Shown in pieces: positions 16,622 to 25,099 of a DNA stretch of 64,000 bases. How positions within the stretch are numbered: the stretch's first letter is position 1; every line of letters begins with the position of its first letter. The position numbers and the translations under genes are program-made. The stretch is from Nostoc sp. PCC 7107 (lineage in GTDB: Bacteria > Cyanobacteriota > Cyanobacteriia > Cyanobacteriales > Nostocaceae), in assembly GCF_000316625.1 (NCBI RefSeq), contig NC_019676.1, positions 3,552,501-3,616,500 on the forward strand, read 5' to 3'. The notes under the pieces were generated by a model. It ran no database searches. It was not told where the DNA came from and saw only the letters and a list, made by a program, of their open reading frames with translations.

Positions 16622-16903
16622 ATGATCAAAACCTCATTAAGAATCTGGTTAGACGATGGTAGCCACCTAATCAAAGGCTTATTTCTACAAGCTTTGCCAC
16701 AAAAAGGAGACCGTTTTGATATTCAAGGCAAGACAGGCATACCCCAAGCTTTTTGCTATTTCGAGAGCTATGACGACGACACAACCTGGACGGTTGTGGT
16801 TAAGTCAGTAGAGCATAGTTACGATATGGAATTTCAAGAACATTCAATTACAATACACGCTGATTTTGATTGGGAATTAAATGGTTTTGAGAGCAGGTAT
16901 TAA
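16622..16903 (+). CDS. Small hypothetical protein
   Basis: A 93-aa beta-rich acidic protein of unknown function, ending 5 bp before the ATPase gene. Its close spacing suggests it is expressed with the ATPase. There are no cysteine motifs or membrane segments. Confidence 0.6.
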   Translation: MIKTSLRIWLDDGSHLIKGLFLQALPQKGDRFDIQGKTGIPQAFCYFESYDDDTTWTVVVKSVEHSYDMEFQEHSITIHADFDWELNGFESRY

Positions 16904-16908
16904 TCAAA

Positions 16909-18975
16909 ATGCAACAAGTAGAACCATTACCTCAGCCAACAATCCCCCAAATCACAACTAGAGAAACAGCCAGACTCCGAAGCGACTACCCAGCAATTGA
17001 ACACCTAGAAGCGGGTAACGTTGCAGCGTGGCTGATGGAAAGACAAGACCAATTACTAGTGCGCTCCAAAAACCAACGGGCAGAAATGAACTTAGCCAAA
17101 CTCCTGACCTTGGCAGTAGGCGCAACGGGAGCCGTTTGTTATGCCACATCACCACTAGCCCCCATTGGTGCATTAATCGCTGGTGTTGGTTATGTTTGGG
17201 CAGTAGCTCAAGACTTGAATGATTCTCACCAATTTGCACCACTGCCATTTATTCGGGGTAACTTTTGGGAATTTGCGATCGCAATGGGAGACTCTGAAGC
17301 CAGAGCCGACTGGTTCAGTCAAAAAAATGAACTAGTTGATTTGATGCTTCACCTAGAACCTTTTGAGCGTTACGAGTTTGGAATGCTCAAACAATATTTG
17401 CCCACCTTGTCAGAATTTTTAACTACAGTTGAATCAGGGAAACGGTTTTACGCTTATCGCTGGCTACTGGACACATTTGTTCTCTTACGTGGCGAAATTC
17501 CCACTCAAGAGCAATTGTCCAATCACTTATGTGTTGTCACAGTCGATCCACAAATTGACTATGAGAGGGTTAACTTAATCCAGCAACGAGTTACCCCGCT
17601 CATAGGTGAAGCAGAAACAGTTGATCATCTGTCACGGGAGGAACTAGTTATTTCAGGAACAATTGAAAACCAACAACAAAAACTGTTGCAGTTTTACGAT
17701 TGGGATAATTTACAAGATGAAGCCGCTGGAGTGTTAATTGTTGGTAACTCCGGTGCGGCAAAAACTTCTGTGGCTGTTTGGCTGTTGGGGAAGTTCACTG
17801 AATCTACTCCCGCCCAGGTATTAGCTTTAGATACTCACGCCAACGTGAATGTAATTTGGCGTGAGTGGAATATTCCCGTGATTCGAGAAGTAGCAGCAAT
17901 TGAAGCGCAAATAAAATTATTGGTTCAACTGCTGAACTATCGGCAGGAACTCACCTGGGAACAACTAGAAACAGAAGATGACATTATTGTTGTCGCAGAC
18001 GAATTAAACGCCAACCTTTATCGGTTCAAAAGCCCCAAAGAATTAGAAATTGCTTTAAAACGGCTAGGCAGTGAAGGTAGAAAGTACAAAATTACCTTTG
18101 TGGCACTCAACCAAAGTTCTAACTGTGAGGATATTGGTATTAGCAGGCCAATGAAGAATAATTATGCGATCGTGCTGTTGGGAGCCTCCGCCGTCAGTTT
18201 TGCTGAAAGTAACTGGAAATCAACCGACCCTAGAAGACAACATATTGAATCTAACGCTTACCCTTGCATCGTTTCCGGTGCAATTCGCCATCAAGTAGCC
18301 TTACACCCCACTCATCACCAATACACCCAATTTAAGAAAAAAGGTAACGCCCCACAAAATTTACGCCCAATCAACACTTTACCTTTGACTATTCCTCTGG
18401 CCTTTGGCCACGAACATTTACGCCAGGAGCGCCAGCAGCCCCCGCGGACTTCAAAGACTGAAGACCTTACACCAGAAGCACAGCAACGATTACAGCAAAT
18501 AAAAACCTTAATAGAACAAGGACATTCCCCAGAAGACATCATTAACCAACTGTGGGCAATCACCCCCGCCGACGGCGATCGCTGGGAATATGTCAAAGGC
18601 ATTTACTGTGATATGTGCCGGATACTGGGGATACAGCCAGACGATACACCCAAAGATGAAGTATCAACAGTTGATACAAAAACTGATATTGCACCCCTCA
18701 CCGTATTTACCCAAGAACTGGACAACACAAGCGATTCAGACAATATCCCTAAAATCGATACACCCGATACTTATCCAGATATCAACGCCTTCCCCTCCGA
18801 AAAAGAGCTTTTGGCAATGCTGCAAAATACCAACCTGCCACCGGGGGAGTTTATCAAACAGACCCTCAAAGCCACTAGAGGCGATCGCTATCGTTTAGCC
18901 ATCAAAGCCATAGTTTACGTAGTCCGGTACTATGGTGACTTCAACCTTATGCAAAAATTCCAACGCTACTTGTGA
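16909..18975 (+). CDS. Membrane-anchored P-loop ATPase (FtsK/HerA/TraD-like candidate)
   Basis: A 688-aa protein. Two hydrophobic helices lie near residues 62-101. The P-loop is VLIVGNSGAAKTSVAV (Walker A 279-286) and Walker B is DIIVVADE (359-365). A sensor-like segment ITFVALNQSSNCEDI follows, and there is a helical C-terminal extension. The N-terminal membrane anchor plus additional-strand-type ATPase core is the layout of FtsK, TraD/VirD4 coupling proteins and HerA-type packaging motors. It could pump element DNA into a capsid or across a membrane. No terminase or relaxase accompanies it. The subfamily cannot be decided by eye. Confidence 0.75.
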   Translation: MQQVEPLPQPTIPQITTRETARLRSDYPAIEHLEAGNVAAWLMERQDQLLVRSKNQRAEMNLAKLLTLAVGATGAVCYATSPLAPIGALIAGVGYVWAVAQDLNDSHQFAPLPFIRGNFWEFAIAMGDSEARADWFSQKNELVDLMLHLEPFERYEFGMLKQYLPTLSEFLTTVESGKRFYAYRWLLDTFVLLRGEIPTQEQLSNHLCVVTVDPQIDYERVNLIQQRVTPLIGEAETVDHLSREELVISGTIENQQQKLLQFYDWDNLQDEAAGVLIVGNSGAAKTSVAVWLLGKFTESTPAQVLALDTHANVNVIWREWNIPVIREVAAIEAQIKLLVQLLNYRQELTWEQLETEDDIIVVADELNANLYRFKSPKELEIALKRLGSEGRKYKITFVALNQSSNCEDIGISRPMKNNYAIVLLGASAVSFAESNWKSTDPRRQHIESNAYPCIVSGAIRHQVALHPTHHQYTQFKKKGNAPQNLRPINTLPLTIPLAFGHEHLRQERQQPPRTSKTEDLTPEAQQRLQQIKTLIEQGHSPEDIINQLWAITPADGDRWEYVKGIYCDMCRILGIQPDDTPKDEVSTVDTKTDIAPLTVFTQELDNTSDSDNIPKIDTPDTYPDINAFPSEKELLAMLQNTNLPPGEFIKQTLKATRGDRYRLAIKAIVYVVRYYGDFNLMQKFQRYL

Positions 18976-19006
18976 CCAAAACTCAAAACCGCGATTGATA
19001 GAATAA

Positions 19007-19282
19007 ATGTACAAAATTGCCCAAAACCCACGGTTAAAATCAATGGCAGATGCAATCAGCGCCAACTTTCAAGATTTAATAGATCGTGTCGAGCAAAAAG
19101 GTGAACGGATCATTATTGAACGACAAGGTAAAGCAGTAGTCGCCATTATTGGACTAGAAGACCTCAAACGGCTAGAAGCCTTAGAAGATGCTATTGATTC
19201 CCAGGTATTACACCAAGCCATCAGTGAGAACAATGGCTTCACAACCTTAGATGCGGTTATTGCCAGTCGAGGGGATGAATGA
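19007..19282 (+). CDS. Phd/YefM-family antitoxin
   Basis: A 91-aa protein with the Phd signature: SANFQDLIDRVEQKGERIII, then RQGKAVVAIIGLEDLKRLE. The N-terminal half should bind DNA and the C-terminal part should wrap the toxin. The start at 19007 is preferred because the internal ATG at 19043 would remove the first strand. It overlaps the toxin gene by 4 bp. It probably stabilises the element by post-segregational killing. Confidence 0.88.
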   Translation: MYKIAQNPRLKSMADAISANFQDLIDRVEQKGERIIIERQGKAVVAIIGLEDLKRLEALEDAIDSQVLHQAISENNGFTTLDAVIASRGDE

Positions 19283-19554
19283 GTGAACGTTACACTCTCA
19301 GAGTTGCCAAAACCGCCGAGAAAGACTTATTAGATTTGCAAGCCAAACAGTTTAAGCAAGTCGTCTCCAAAATCCTTTCTCTCCAAGGAACTCCCCGTCC
19401 CCAAGACTGCAAAGCCTTAAAAGGTTATGAGGGTGGTTATCGTGTCGATTCTGGAGAATACAGAATCCTTTACACCATTGACGATGAAAATCAACTAGTA
19501 GATGTGTTCCGCGTTGGTAAACGGAACGACGATGAAGTCTACAAAAATTTGTAA
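19279..19554 (+). CDS. RelE/ParE-family toxin
   Basis: A 91-aa protein with the RelE fold pattern: VAKTAEKDLLDLQAKQFKQV, LKGYEGGYRVDSGEYRILYT, and VDVFRVGKRNDDEVYKN. The central arginines (YRVDSGEYRILY) are the usual positions for ribosome-dependent mRNA cleavage in RelE-like toxins. It is encoded directly after and overlapping its antitoxin. The cleavage specificity is unknown. Confidence 0.88.
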   Translation: MSERYTLRVAKTAEKDLLDLQAKQFKQVVSKILSLQGTPRPQDCKALKGYEGGYRVDSGEYRILYTIDDENQLVDVFRVGKRNDDEVYKNL

Positions 19555-19585
19555 TTTAGACTTGTTGCCTTCACCCACCAGAATC

Positions 19586-19622
19586 AATTAGGGAATAATC
19601 ACATATAAATTATTCCCTAATT
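19586..19622. promoter_or_regulatory. Perfect 14-bp inverted repeat directly before the late-type operon
   Basis: AATTAGGGAATAAT (19586-19599) and ATTATTCCCTAATT (19609-19622) are separated by 9 bases and end 3 bp before the ATG at 19626. It has no T-run, so it may be an operator or an mRNA hairpin that masks the start. It could also help end the toxin-antitoxin transcript. Confidence 0.65.
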
Positions 19623-19625
19623 CTC

Positions 19626-20435
19626 ATGACAATTTCGAGCATCAATATAGTTAAGCCCATAGTCCTAAGTTTAAATAACACCTCGACAAACGAGGTATAT
19701 CGCATTTTTGAAGATGAGCCATTCTCTACAGAAAATGGCTCAATTATTAGTGAAAATATTTTTCTAAAAAACTTAAAAGCTTACGTCAAAATCAGCAGTT
19801 TAGCTCCTGCCCAATTACCAGATATCAGCATTGAAGATTCACAAGTGCAAGCCACCTACAAAACGCTTAATGCCGAGTGGATATCAGAACGTAAACAGCT
19901 TAATCTGTTGATTTCCACTGGTGATAATCAATGGTTTCCAGTTGGTTCAATCAGCTTGCTTAACCCTTCTGGCTACCCCTATAGGATTCACAACTTGATG
20001 GATTTGTATACTGACAACCTCATGGTAGAACTAGGGCAAACTGGGAGACTGGGGGTACAACTTCAGGATGTCGGGACTGGACTACTAGTTGGCAGTGATA
20101 CCATCACCATTCATGGTAGCTATTTAAAAGAAGTAGTAATTGATGATACCGCTCAATCAATTACCACCTCCAATGATTTCGCTGTATCTGTATCGGGAAG
20201 CAATTCTCCTGTTTTAGCTGCAAATACGAATAGAAAATATGTTGTATTAATAAATAATTCTTTAGAGGATATTTATATCAATTTAAGTGAAACTTCCCAA
20301 GCTGGACAGGGAATACTATTAAAAGCCGATGGCGGAAGCTATGAATTTTATACATCTACCATTAATTACAAAGGTGCAATAACAGCTTCCACATTTGGCG
20401 ACACAGCAGCAATCACAGGAATTGAAGCAATTTAG
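19626..20435 (+). CDS. Putative virion protein with C-terminal beta module
   Basis: A 269-aa beta-rich protein. The last 70 residues carry the pattern ANTNRKYVVLINNS, IYINL, a glycine-rich turn with YEFY, and YKGAITA near the end. This is a module often seen at the ends of phage and viral structural proteins. The next protein (20444) consists almost wholly of the same module. The N-terminal 190 residues look like further beta-sandwich domains and are not recognised. There is no signal peptide or membrane segment. The structural role is inferred from the module and the operon. Confidence 0.6.
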   Translation: MTISSINIVKPIVLSLNNTSTNEVYRIFEDEPFSTENGSIISENIFLKNLKAYVKISSLAPAQLPDISIEDSQVQATYKTLNAEWISERKQLNLLISTGDNQWFPVGSISLLNPSGYPYRIHNLMDLYTDNLMVELGQTGRLGVQLQDVGTGLLVGSDTITIHGSYLKEVVIDDTAQSITTSNDFAVSVSGSNSPVLAANTNRKYVVLINNSLEDIYINLSETSQAGQGILLKADGGSYEFYTSTINYKGAITASTFGDTAAITGIEAI

Positions 20436-20443
20436 GAGTAGTA

Positions 20444-20764
20444 ATGCCTTTAAATAATCCAAGTTCAAACTTAACAGTAACTGACCAACTAGCAGGAACT
20501 AGCACAAGAATTACAGGTGCAACTTCAACATCTGCGGCGCAACTTATCCCCGCAAATGTTAATAGATTAGGACTAACAATTTACAACCCAACTTCTATTA
20601 CTGTTTACATTGACACAGCAGCCAGCCCTACTACTTCACAGCATCAATTCTCTTTGAATGCAAAAGGCTTTTATGAAATGCCCGACAATAAAATATACAC
20701 TGGTGCATTTTATGCCATTGCTGCATCAGGTACTCCCACTTTAGAAATCAGAGAATTCACTTGA
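20444..20764 (+). CDS. Small putative virion protein, stand-alone beta module
   Basis: A 106-aa protein. Its ANVNRLGLTIYN, VYIDT, LNAKGFYEMP and YTGAFYAIA segments line up in order with the C-terminus of the protein at 19626. The two are therefore probably related by duplication of one domain. AGGAGTA precedes the ATG. The stop overlaps the next gene in an ATGA. A decoration or spike role is possible. Confidence 0.6.
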   Translation: MPLNNPSSNLTVTDQLAGTSTRITGATSTSAAQLIPANVNRLGLTIYNPTSITVYIDTAASPTTSQHQFSLNAKGFYEMPDNKIYTGAFYAIAASGTPTLEIREFT

Positions 20765-20898
20765 TGAATGATTTAGCTGATTTTAAAATTCCCTATAAAA
20801 ATATAGGGAAGACTGATTATGAAGCTATGAAAAATAAATACTTGAAACTTCATAACTTATCAAAAGGTGCAATTATTCGGCATATTAAAACTTTCTAA
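20764..20898 (+). CDS. Very small basic protein
   Basis: A 44-aa protein, lysine-rich (about one fifth Lys) and without cysteine. It overlaps the upstream stop (ATGA) and the downstream start (TAATG), so it is very likely translated. Small basic peptides in a structural operon could bind DNA or act as scaffold; nothing in the sequence decides this. Confidence 0.6.
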   Translation: MNDLADFKIPYKNIGKTDYEAMKNKYLKLHNLSKGAIIRHIKTF

Positions 20899-22964
20899 TG
20901 GTACGCCAATCAAACCGAACCCCACCACAACCTAAAAACAACAGACAACGTAACCGCCCAGAGTGGACACCACCAGACGAACCAGAACCACCAGCACCAG
21001 GGCTAACCCCTCTGGGCGGTGGTTTTTATTCTACTGGGGGCGGTGCAGTTAGCCCCTTCGATTGCGGTCGCTGGCCAGACTCGCCATTTTGCGGTGGTAA
21101 TCCATTCACTAGGGAGCCAGTTGGCTTTGATTTCTCCAAAGTGCAAGATGGATGCAGCATTGGTATACAGATAAATCCGACCTTTGGATTTGTCAAGCTG
21201 CCAATTACTCAATTCGTCTACAGGTTCCCCGGTGAATGCCGGATGCCAAGCCCAAAACCAAAACCCAACCCAGAAATTGAGAATTACGACGATCTACAAG
21301 AATTGGGAGCCGGGCGATACATAACTGTCAAATCACTGCAATACAGTTACAACGATGGAAAAAGCGGTGAGACTGGCTTACCCATCGGACTGGCTGATAA
21401 TTTATATTCTGTCGGCATAAGCCAAATTGAATTTCCAATTCAAACTGATATTTATCTTGATGAGACAACAATTTGTAATTGCTCTATTACCTTTCAAGTT
21501 GAATACAGTTTTAGAATGAATATTGCTTATGTAAATGCCTTTTGGGATATTCAAACAATCGAAAATCATGTAATTCAATTAGGTGGTGAGCCTCCGCAAG
21601 ATTACGAAGACCCAACAGCAGAGTTTAGCGCCAATTCATCTGGTAGTTTTAAGGTGTTTTACGCGGTTGGTGCTTCCCTTCCACCCCATATAGAAATAGA
21701 GAGCAGTAGTTATTATTTTGGTGAGATAGCGTCTGAATATTTAAGGCAGTATGCCATCATAATTAATGCTTCTGATAATCTGACCGTTGAAAGTAAAAGG
21801 ACGACAATTAAAACTCCTTTTACTTTCTTTACTTACGACAGTTCACTATTCCCATTGGATATTCCGTCTGATTTTGAAGCAAGACAAATATCAGTTGATG
21901 GCATGGTAGAAGATGTGATTGGAACTGCTTATTATGGTGAAGCTTATTCTATAGAAATTGACGAAAACCAGTATTCAGCCCAAAAACTGGAAGACTACAA
22001 CCCACCACCACCGCCACCTGATGATAAGGATTGTGAATGTATGTGCTGTGATGATTCACTACTAAGACTACTACTTTCAAGAGTCAACAAAATTTATCAA
22101 ACTATTGGGGTCGATGATTATCCGGTATCAGCCCCACAGTGGATAACAAAGGATGATTCTCCTCAAATATCAATTGCAAATATTACTCGATTTATTAGTT
22201 ATACGGTCAAACAGTTAGATTCAATTAGCGGTAATTATCCAATTAAAATAAAAATTCAAGATGCAGACTTAACCCAAGAAGGCGATCAAACCCAATACGT
22301 GAATGTACCTAATGCCGCTGAAGCTATGGCGGAAATGCTAGGACTTTTATTAACAATTAGAAGCGAAACCAACGCTGGATTGATTGCTGCTGTGAATGGG
22401 ATGATCGAGGCTGGCTCGTCCAAGCAAACGGCGTTCTTGGCTTACGAATATGCTAAAGCTAATGCAGAATTCTTAGGATATAAAGGCAAACAAGTTGAAA
22501 GAGAAATGCCGTTTACATTCAAACCCAATGAGCCACAATTAGACAAAATGATGAAACCTACAACCATGAAGGTAAAAGGTTTTGAAAATGATGATAAAGA
22601 AGATTTTAGTGATGCAATCGCCCCAATTTTAGAAATGTCGGCGATGTGGAAGGCGCAAAACTTCCGCAATTTAGGCACAACTTCTCCAGTCACAAGACTT
22701 AGAGAAATTTTGAAAGGGGCGAATAACATTTCTGAAACGATGAACGAATTCAGAAAAAATCCCCCTACAAAACCAGACCCTAACAACCCAAATCAACAGC
22801 CCGAACCTGTTAAGGATGAATGGGATACGTTTATAGAAGAAGCTGAACAAGGATTTATTGCCCAGCCTGGCATAACTGATAATATCCATCCTTACGGCAG
22901 ACCACTTGAGCAAAGACCCAGAATCAAAGAAATTGGCAATGATACCAGCGATACGGAGGATTAA
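20898..22964 (+). CDS. Large modular protein with Cys-rich patch (candidate virion component)
   Basis: A 688-aa protein with no recognised family. It starts with a basic, proline-rich and probably disordered stretch (1-45), then a beta-rich region (about 60-365). Next come a polyproline spacer PPPPPPDDKDCECMCCDD (about 372-389) with four cysteines in six residues and a helical region (about 400-640). A proline- and asparagine-rich acidic tail closes it. The patch could bind metal or form disulfides. Start and stop are tightly coupled with neighbours. It is the largest late-type protein, so a fibre, vertex or portal-like role can be imagined, but no such motif is visible. Confidence 0.6.
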   Translation: MVRQSNRTPPQPKNNRQRNRPEWTPPDEPEPPAPGLTPLGGGFYSTGGGAVSPFDCGRWPDSPFCGGNPFTREPVGFDFSKVQDGCSIGIQINPTFGFVKLPITQFVYRFPGECRMPSPKPKPNPEIENYDDLQELGAGRYITVKSLQYSYNDGKSGETGLPIGLADNLYSVGISQIEFPIQTDIYLDETTICNCSITFQVEYSFRMNIAYVNAFWDIQTIENHVIQLGGEPPQDYEDPTAEFSANSSGSFKVFYAVGASLPPHIEIESSSYYFGEIASEYLRQYAIIINASDNLTVESKRTTIKTPFTFFTYDSSLFPLDIPSDFEARQISVDGMVEDVIGTAYYGEAYSIEIDENQYSAQKLEDYNPPPPPPDDKDCECMCCDDSLLRLLLSRVNKIYQTIGVDDYPVSAPQWITKDDSPQISIANITRFISYTVKQLDSISGNYPIKIKIQDADLTQEGDQTQYVNVPNAAEAMAEMLGLLLTIRSETNAGLIAAVNGMIEAGSSKQTAFLAYEYAKANAEFLGYKGKQVEREMPFTFKPNEPQLDKMMKPTTMKVKGFENDDKEDFSDAIAPILEMSAMWKAQNFRNLGTTSPVTRLREILKGANNISETMNEFRKNPPTKPDPNNPNQQPEPVKDEWDTFIEEAEQGFIAQPGITDNIHPYGRPLEQRPRIKEIGNDTSDTED

Positions 22965-22973
22965 ATAGTGAGC

Positions 22974-23219
22974 CTACACTTGACCTTCCCCAATTGCCGA
23001 TTCGCCCCATTCTTGCCTTAGCAGGTAAAGCCTCTCTTTGTAAATCTGTTCGCGTACCTTGGCTTCACTCCAGCCCAGTTCATTCATTAGCCGCAGTATT
23101 AATCTGTATTGCGGTCTGTAGTGATATGTTCGATTACGTCCGTTTCTTCCCCTAACGTAGCGTTTCATCATGAGACGTTTGCAGGGTGTTCCCATAAGAC
23201 TGTAACAAATTATATCCAT
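22974..23219 (-). CDS. Small basic protein, possible regulator
   Basis: An 81-aa protein on the opposite strand between two late-type genes. It is strongly basic (KRYVRGRNGRNRTYHYR) and has a helical C-terminal half with WSEAKVREQIYKERLYLLR. It may start at the internal Met at residue 18. The composition and lone inverted position suggest a DNA-binding regulator, with a palindrome at 23277-23297 in its upstream region. The evidence that it is a real gene is moderate. Confidence 0.45.
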   Translation of the reverse strand: MDIICYSLMGTPCKRLMMKRYVRGRNGRNRTYHYRPQYRLILRLMNELGWSEAKVREQIYKERLYLLRQEWGESAIGEGQV

Positions 23220-23276
23220 AGGCTACTTTGTGTACTTAGATTCATAATACCCATGCGCTAAACCCCAGGTAATTTT

Positions 23277-23297
23277 TTAGAACCCATAGGGTTCTAA
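23277..23297. promoter_or_regulatory. Perfect palindrome, operator candidate
   Basis: TTAGAACCC and GGGTTCTAA are separated by ATA. It lies between the divergent genes at 22974-23219 (minus) and 23484 (plus). There is no T-run suiting a terminator on either strand. It is a likely binding site for a regulator controlling the tandem paralogue genes. Confidence 0.6.
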
Positions 23298-23483
23298 CAG
23301 GAGTTTCAAACCTGTCAAACTTGACTTATTTTTCATAATTTTACCTACTTGCTATTAAGAATAGTCTAGTTTTTTGTACTACTAATTCATGCTAAACACC
23401 CGTGATAACAACAGATGGCGTTTTTATTGCTCATGAATTAACTTTGATTCATCGTTGAATAAAAATGTTTTTGAGGTAAATAA

Positions 23484-24170
23484 ATGCCTTCTTTTACCAG
23501 GGGAAAAAAACGTGAAGATTTGGTTTATGTGTTGGTTAATCAGTCCATGTATTATGGATGGAAACGCAAGGATATAGCTGCTTTGGGCGGTATCTCTGAA
23601 GCTGACCTAACAAATATTGGACACTTAAAAGCTGAAGGCGCAACATTGACAGCAGGTAACGTTATTGTGATTGGTGCAAAGTCACCACAACCTGCAAGAG
23701 TTACTAGAAAAATATCTAATGCAACTGTCGGACAACAACAATCAGTTTCTACATTCTGCGCGTATGACAAACTGGCGGCTGCTCTTGGAGCCAAGTGGAA
23801 CGCATCAACTAGCCGTCGGGCTGTGACCTTACGCGCTCCAGTTGCTACTCGTGGGTCACTAACTGCGATTGCTACTCTTGGCGATGGTAGTAAATATTGT
23901 TTTCCAATGAATAAAGCTGATTTTGAAAATTATGGTGCTGAACTGGGTCTAACAAATGCAACAACTATTAACACAGATCTAGAACGTAACAAACTTGTGT
24001 CTGGTTCAACTAGACCTTATCCCGGACGTGCCAGCAAATTATTAGAAGATGGTTCAACGTTCAGTAGTTTTTTCTCAACAGCCGGACAAGGTGCGGCTTT
24101 GACTGCTGGGTACGCGATTTTAAGCGAAGAAGTAATTATTTCTAACGCGGCTCCATCAGGAGGAAACTAA
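23484..24170 (+). CDS. Tandem paralogue A of unknown family (candidate capsid protein)
   Basis: A 228-aa basic-starting protein (MPSFTRGKKREDLVYVLVNQ). By eye roughly half of the residues match the next protein. Shared blocks are PQPxRVTxKIxNATVxQQ, STFCxxDKL, LTAIAxL, YCFPMNKADFxNYG and LEDGSTFxSFxS. There is no signal peptide, membrane segment or known motif. Adjacent pairs of similar-sized capsid proteins occur in some tailless viruses. This would fit the lack of tail genes, but DNA-binding or decoration roles are equally open. The gene begins a new transcription unit after a 264-bp gap. Confidence 0.65.
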   Translation: MPSFTRGKKREDLVYVLVNQSMYYGWKRKDIAALGGISEADLTNIGHLKAEGATLTAGNVIVIGAKSPQPARVTRKISNATVGQQQSVSTFCAYDKLAAALGAKWNASTSRRAVTLRAPVATRGSLTAIATLGDGSKYCFPMNKADFENYGAELGLTNATTINTDLERNKLVSGSTRPYPGRASKLLEDGSTFSSFFSTAGQGAALTAGYAILSEEVIISNAAPSGGN

Positions 24171-24179
24171 TTTTTAACA

Positions 24180-24851
24180 ATGCCAGCATACACACGTAAT
24201 AAAAAACGTGCTGATTTGGTCTTTGTACCAGTTAACCAATACTTGTATTTTGGTTTTAAGCCCAAAGACCTTACATCATTCCCCGGTGTTTCATCCGAGG
24301 ACATAACCGCGCTAGGACACATACTAACTAGCGCGATTCCCGAAGGCGGTTTACGCATTATTGGCGCGAATGCTCCTCAGCCGCCCAGGGTCACTAAAAA
24401 AATCGCTAACGCTACAGTCAGTCAACAGCGGACAATTTCAACTTTTTGCGGCCATGACAAATTACTGACAGCGCAAGCCAAAGGCTGGAACTTAACCAAA
24501 GGTAAATTGAGTATCTCTTTAAAACCTGCTAATGCTAATCGCAGTTCTTTGACCGCGATCGCAATATTGAGTAACTCAATTCATTATTGCTTCCCCATGA
24601 ACAAAGCGGATTTTGATAATTATGGGGTGGCATTGGGTTTAAAAAGTCCAGCACAAATTACCAGCACTGTTGACCAGCTTAAATTTGTATCCGGCTCGAC
24701 CAGTCCCAAGCCAGGCAAAGCAAGTAAAAAACTAGAAGATGGCTCTACGTTTACTAGTTTTTATTCAGATGCAAAGGAAAGCGATTTAACAGGAGATGGC
24801 TGGAACATCCTCAGCCAAGAAAATGTATTAGAAAGCGGTGTGCCGTTCTAA
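24180..24851 (+). CDS. Tandem paralogue B of unknown family (candidate capsid protein)
   Basis: A 223-aa partner of the preceding protein, starting 10 bp after its stop. The strongest conservation lies in the second half (YCFPMNKADFDNYG, then KASKKLEDGSTFTSF), which must be essential for the fold. The N-terminus MPAYTRNKKRADLV is conserved too, so the duplication covers the whole protein. The stop overlaps the next start by one base. The duplicates have diverged clearly, which argues for distinct, retained roles such as two capsomer types. Confidence 0.65.
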   Translation: MPAYTRNKKRADLVFVPVNQYLYFGFKPKDLTSFPGVSSEDITALGHILTSAIPEGGLRIIGANAPQPPRVTKKIANATVSQQRTISTFCGHDKLLTAQAKGWNLTKGKLSISLKPANANRSSLTAIAILSNSIHYCFPMNKADFDNYGVALGLKSPAQITSTVDQLKFVSGSTSPKPGKASKKLEDGSTFTSFYSDAKESDLTGDGWNILSQENVLESGVPF

Positions 24852-25099
24852 TGACCACATTACCAATTGAAACGGAAGCCGGGCTGATACTGCCCGGACA
24901 TCCTTTTTTTGAAGACTACTTATACTCAAGCTTCCCCCCCGGCTGGCGAGATTTCGCCTACCACAATCATGATTTTGCATTCGTAGCGCGGGCTGGTAGC
25001 AAGGTACTCGAAGCGGTCAGCGCCGCCGAGATGGAAGAATATGTTTACGGCGGGGAACTAGACGAAGTACAGGACGAAGATAATGCCTACTTCCTCTGA
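24851..25099 (+). CDS. Small acidic hypothetical protein
   Basis: An 82-aa acidic protein (DEVQDEDNAY at the end) without a recognised family. It overlaps the previous gene by 1 bp and the next by 17 bp, which indicates true co-translation in the late-type operon. A chaperone or scaffold role for the basic paralogues is conceivable from charge and position only. Confidence 0.6.
   Translation: MTTLPIETEAGLILPGHPFFEDYLYSSFPPGWRDFAYHNHDFAFVARAGSKVLEAVSAAEMEEYVYGGELDEVQDEDNAYFL

Noticed and set aside
22442-22913. Two minus-strand frames inside the 688-aa late gene
   Set aside because: They lie opposite a coupled, well-placed plus-strand gene and look like shadows.
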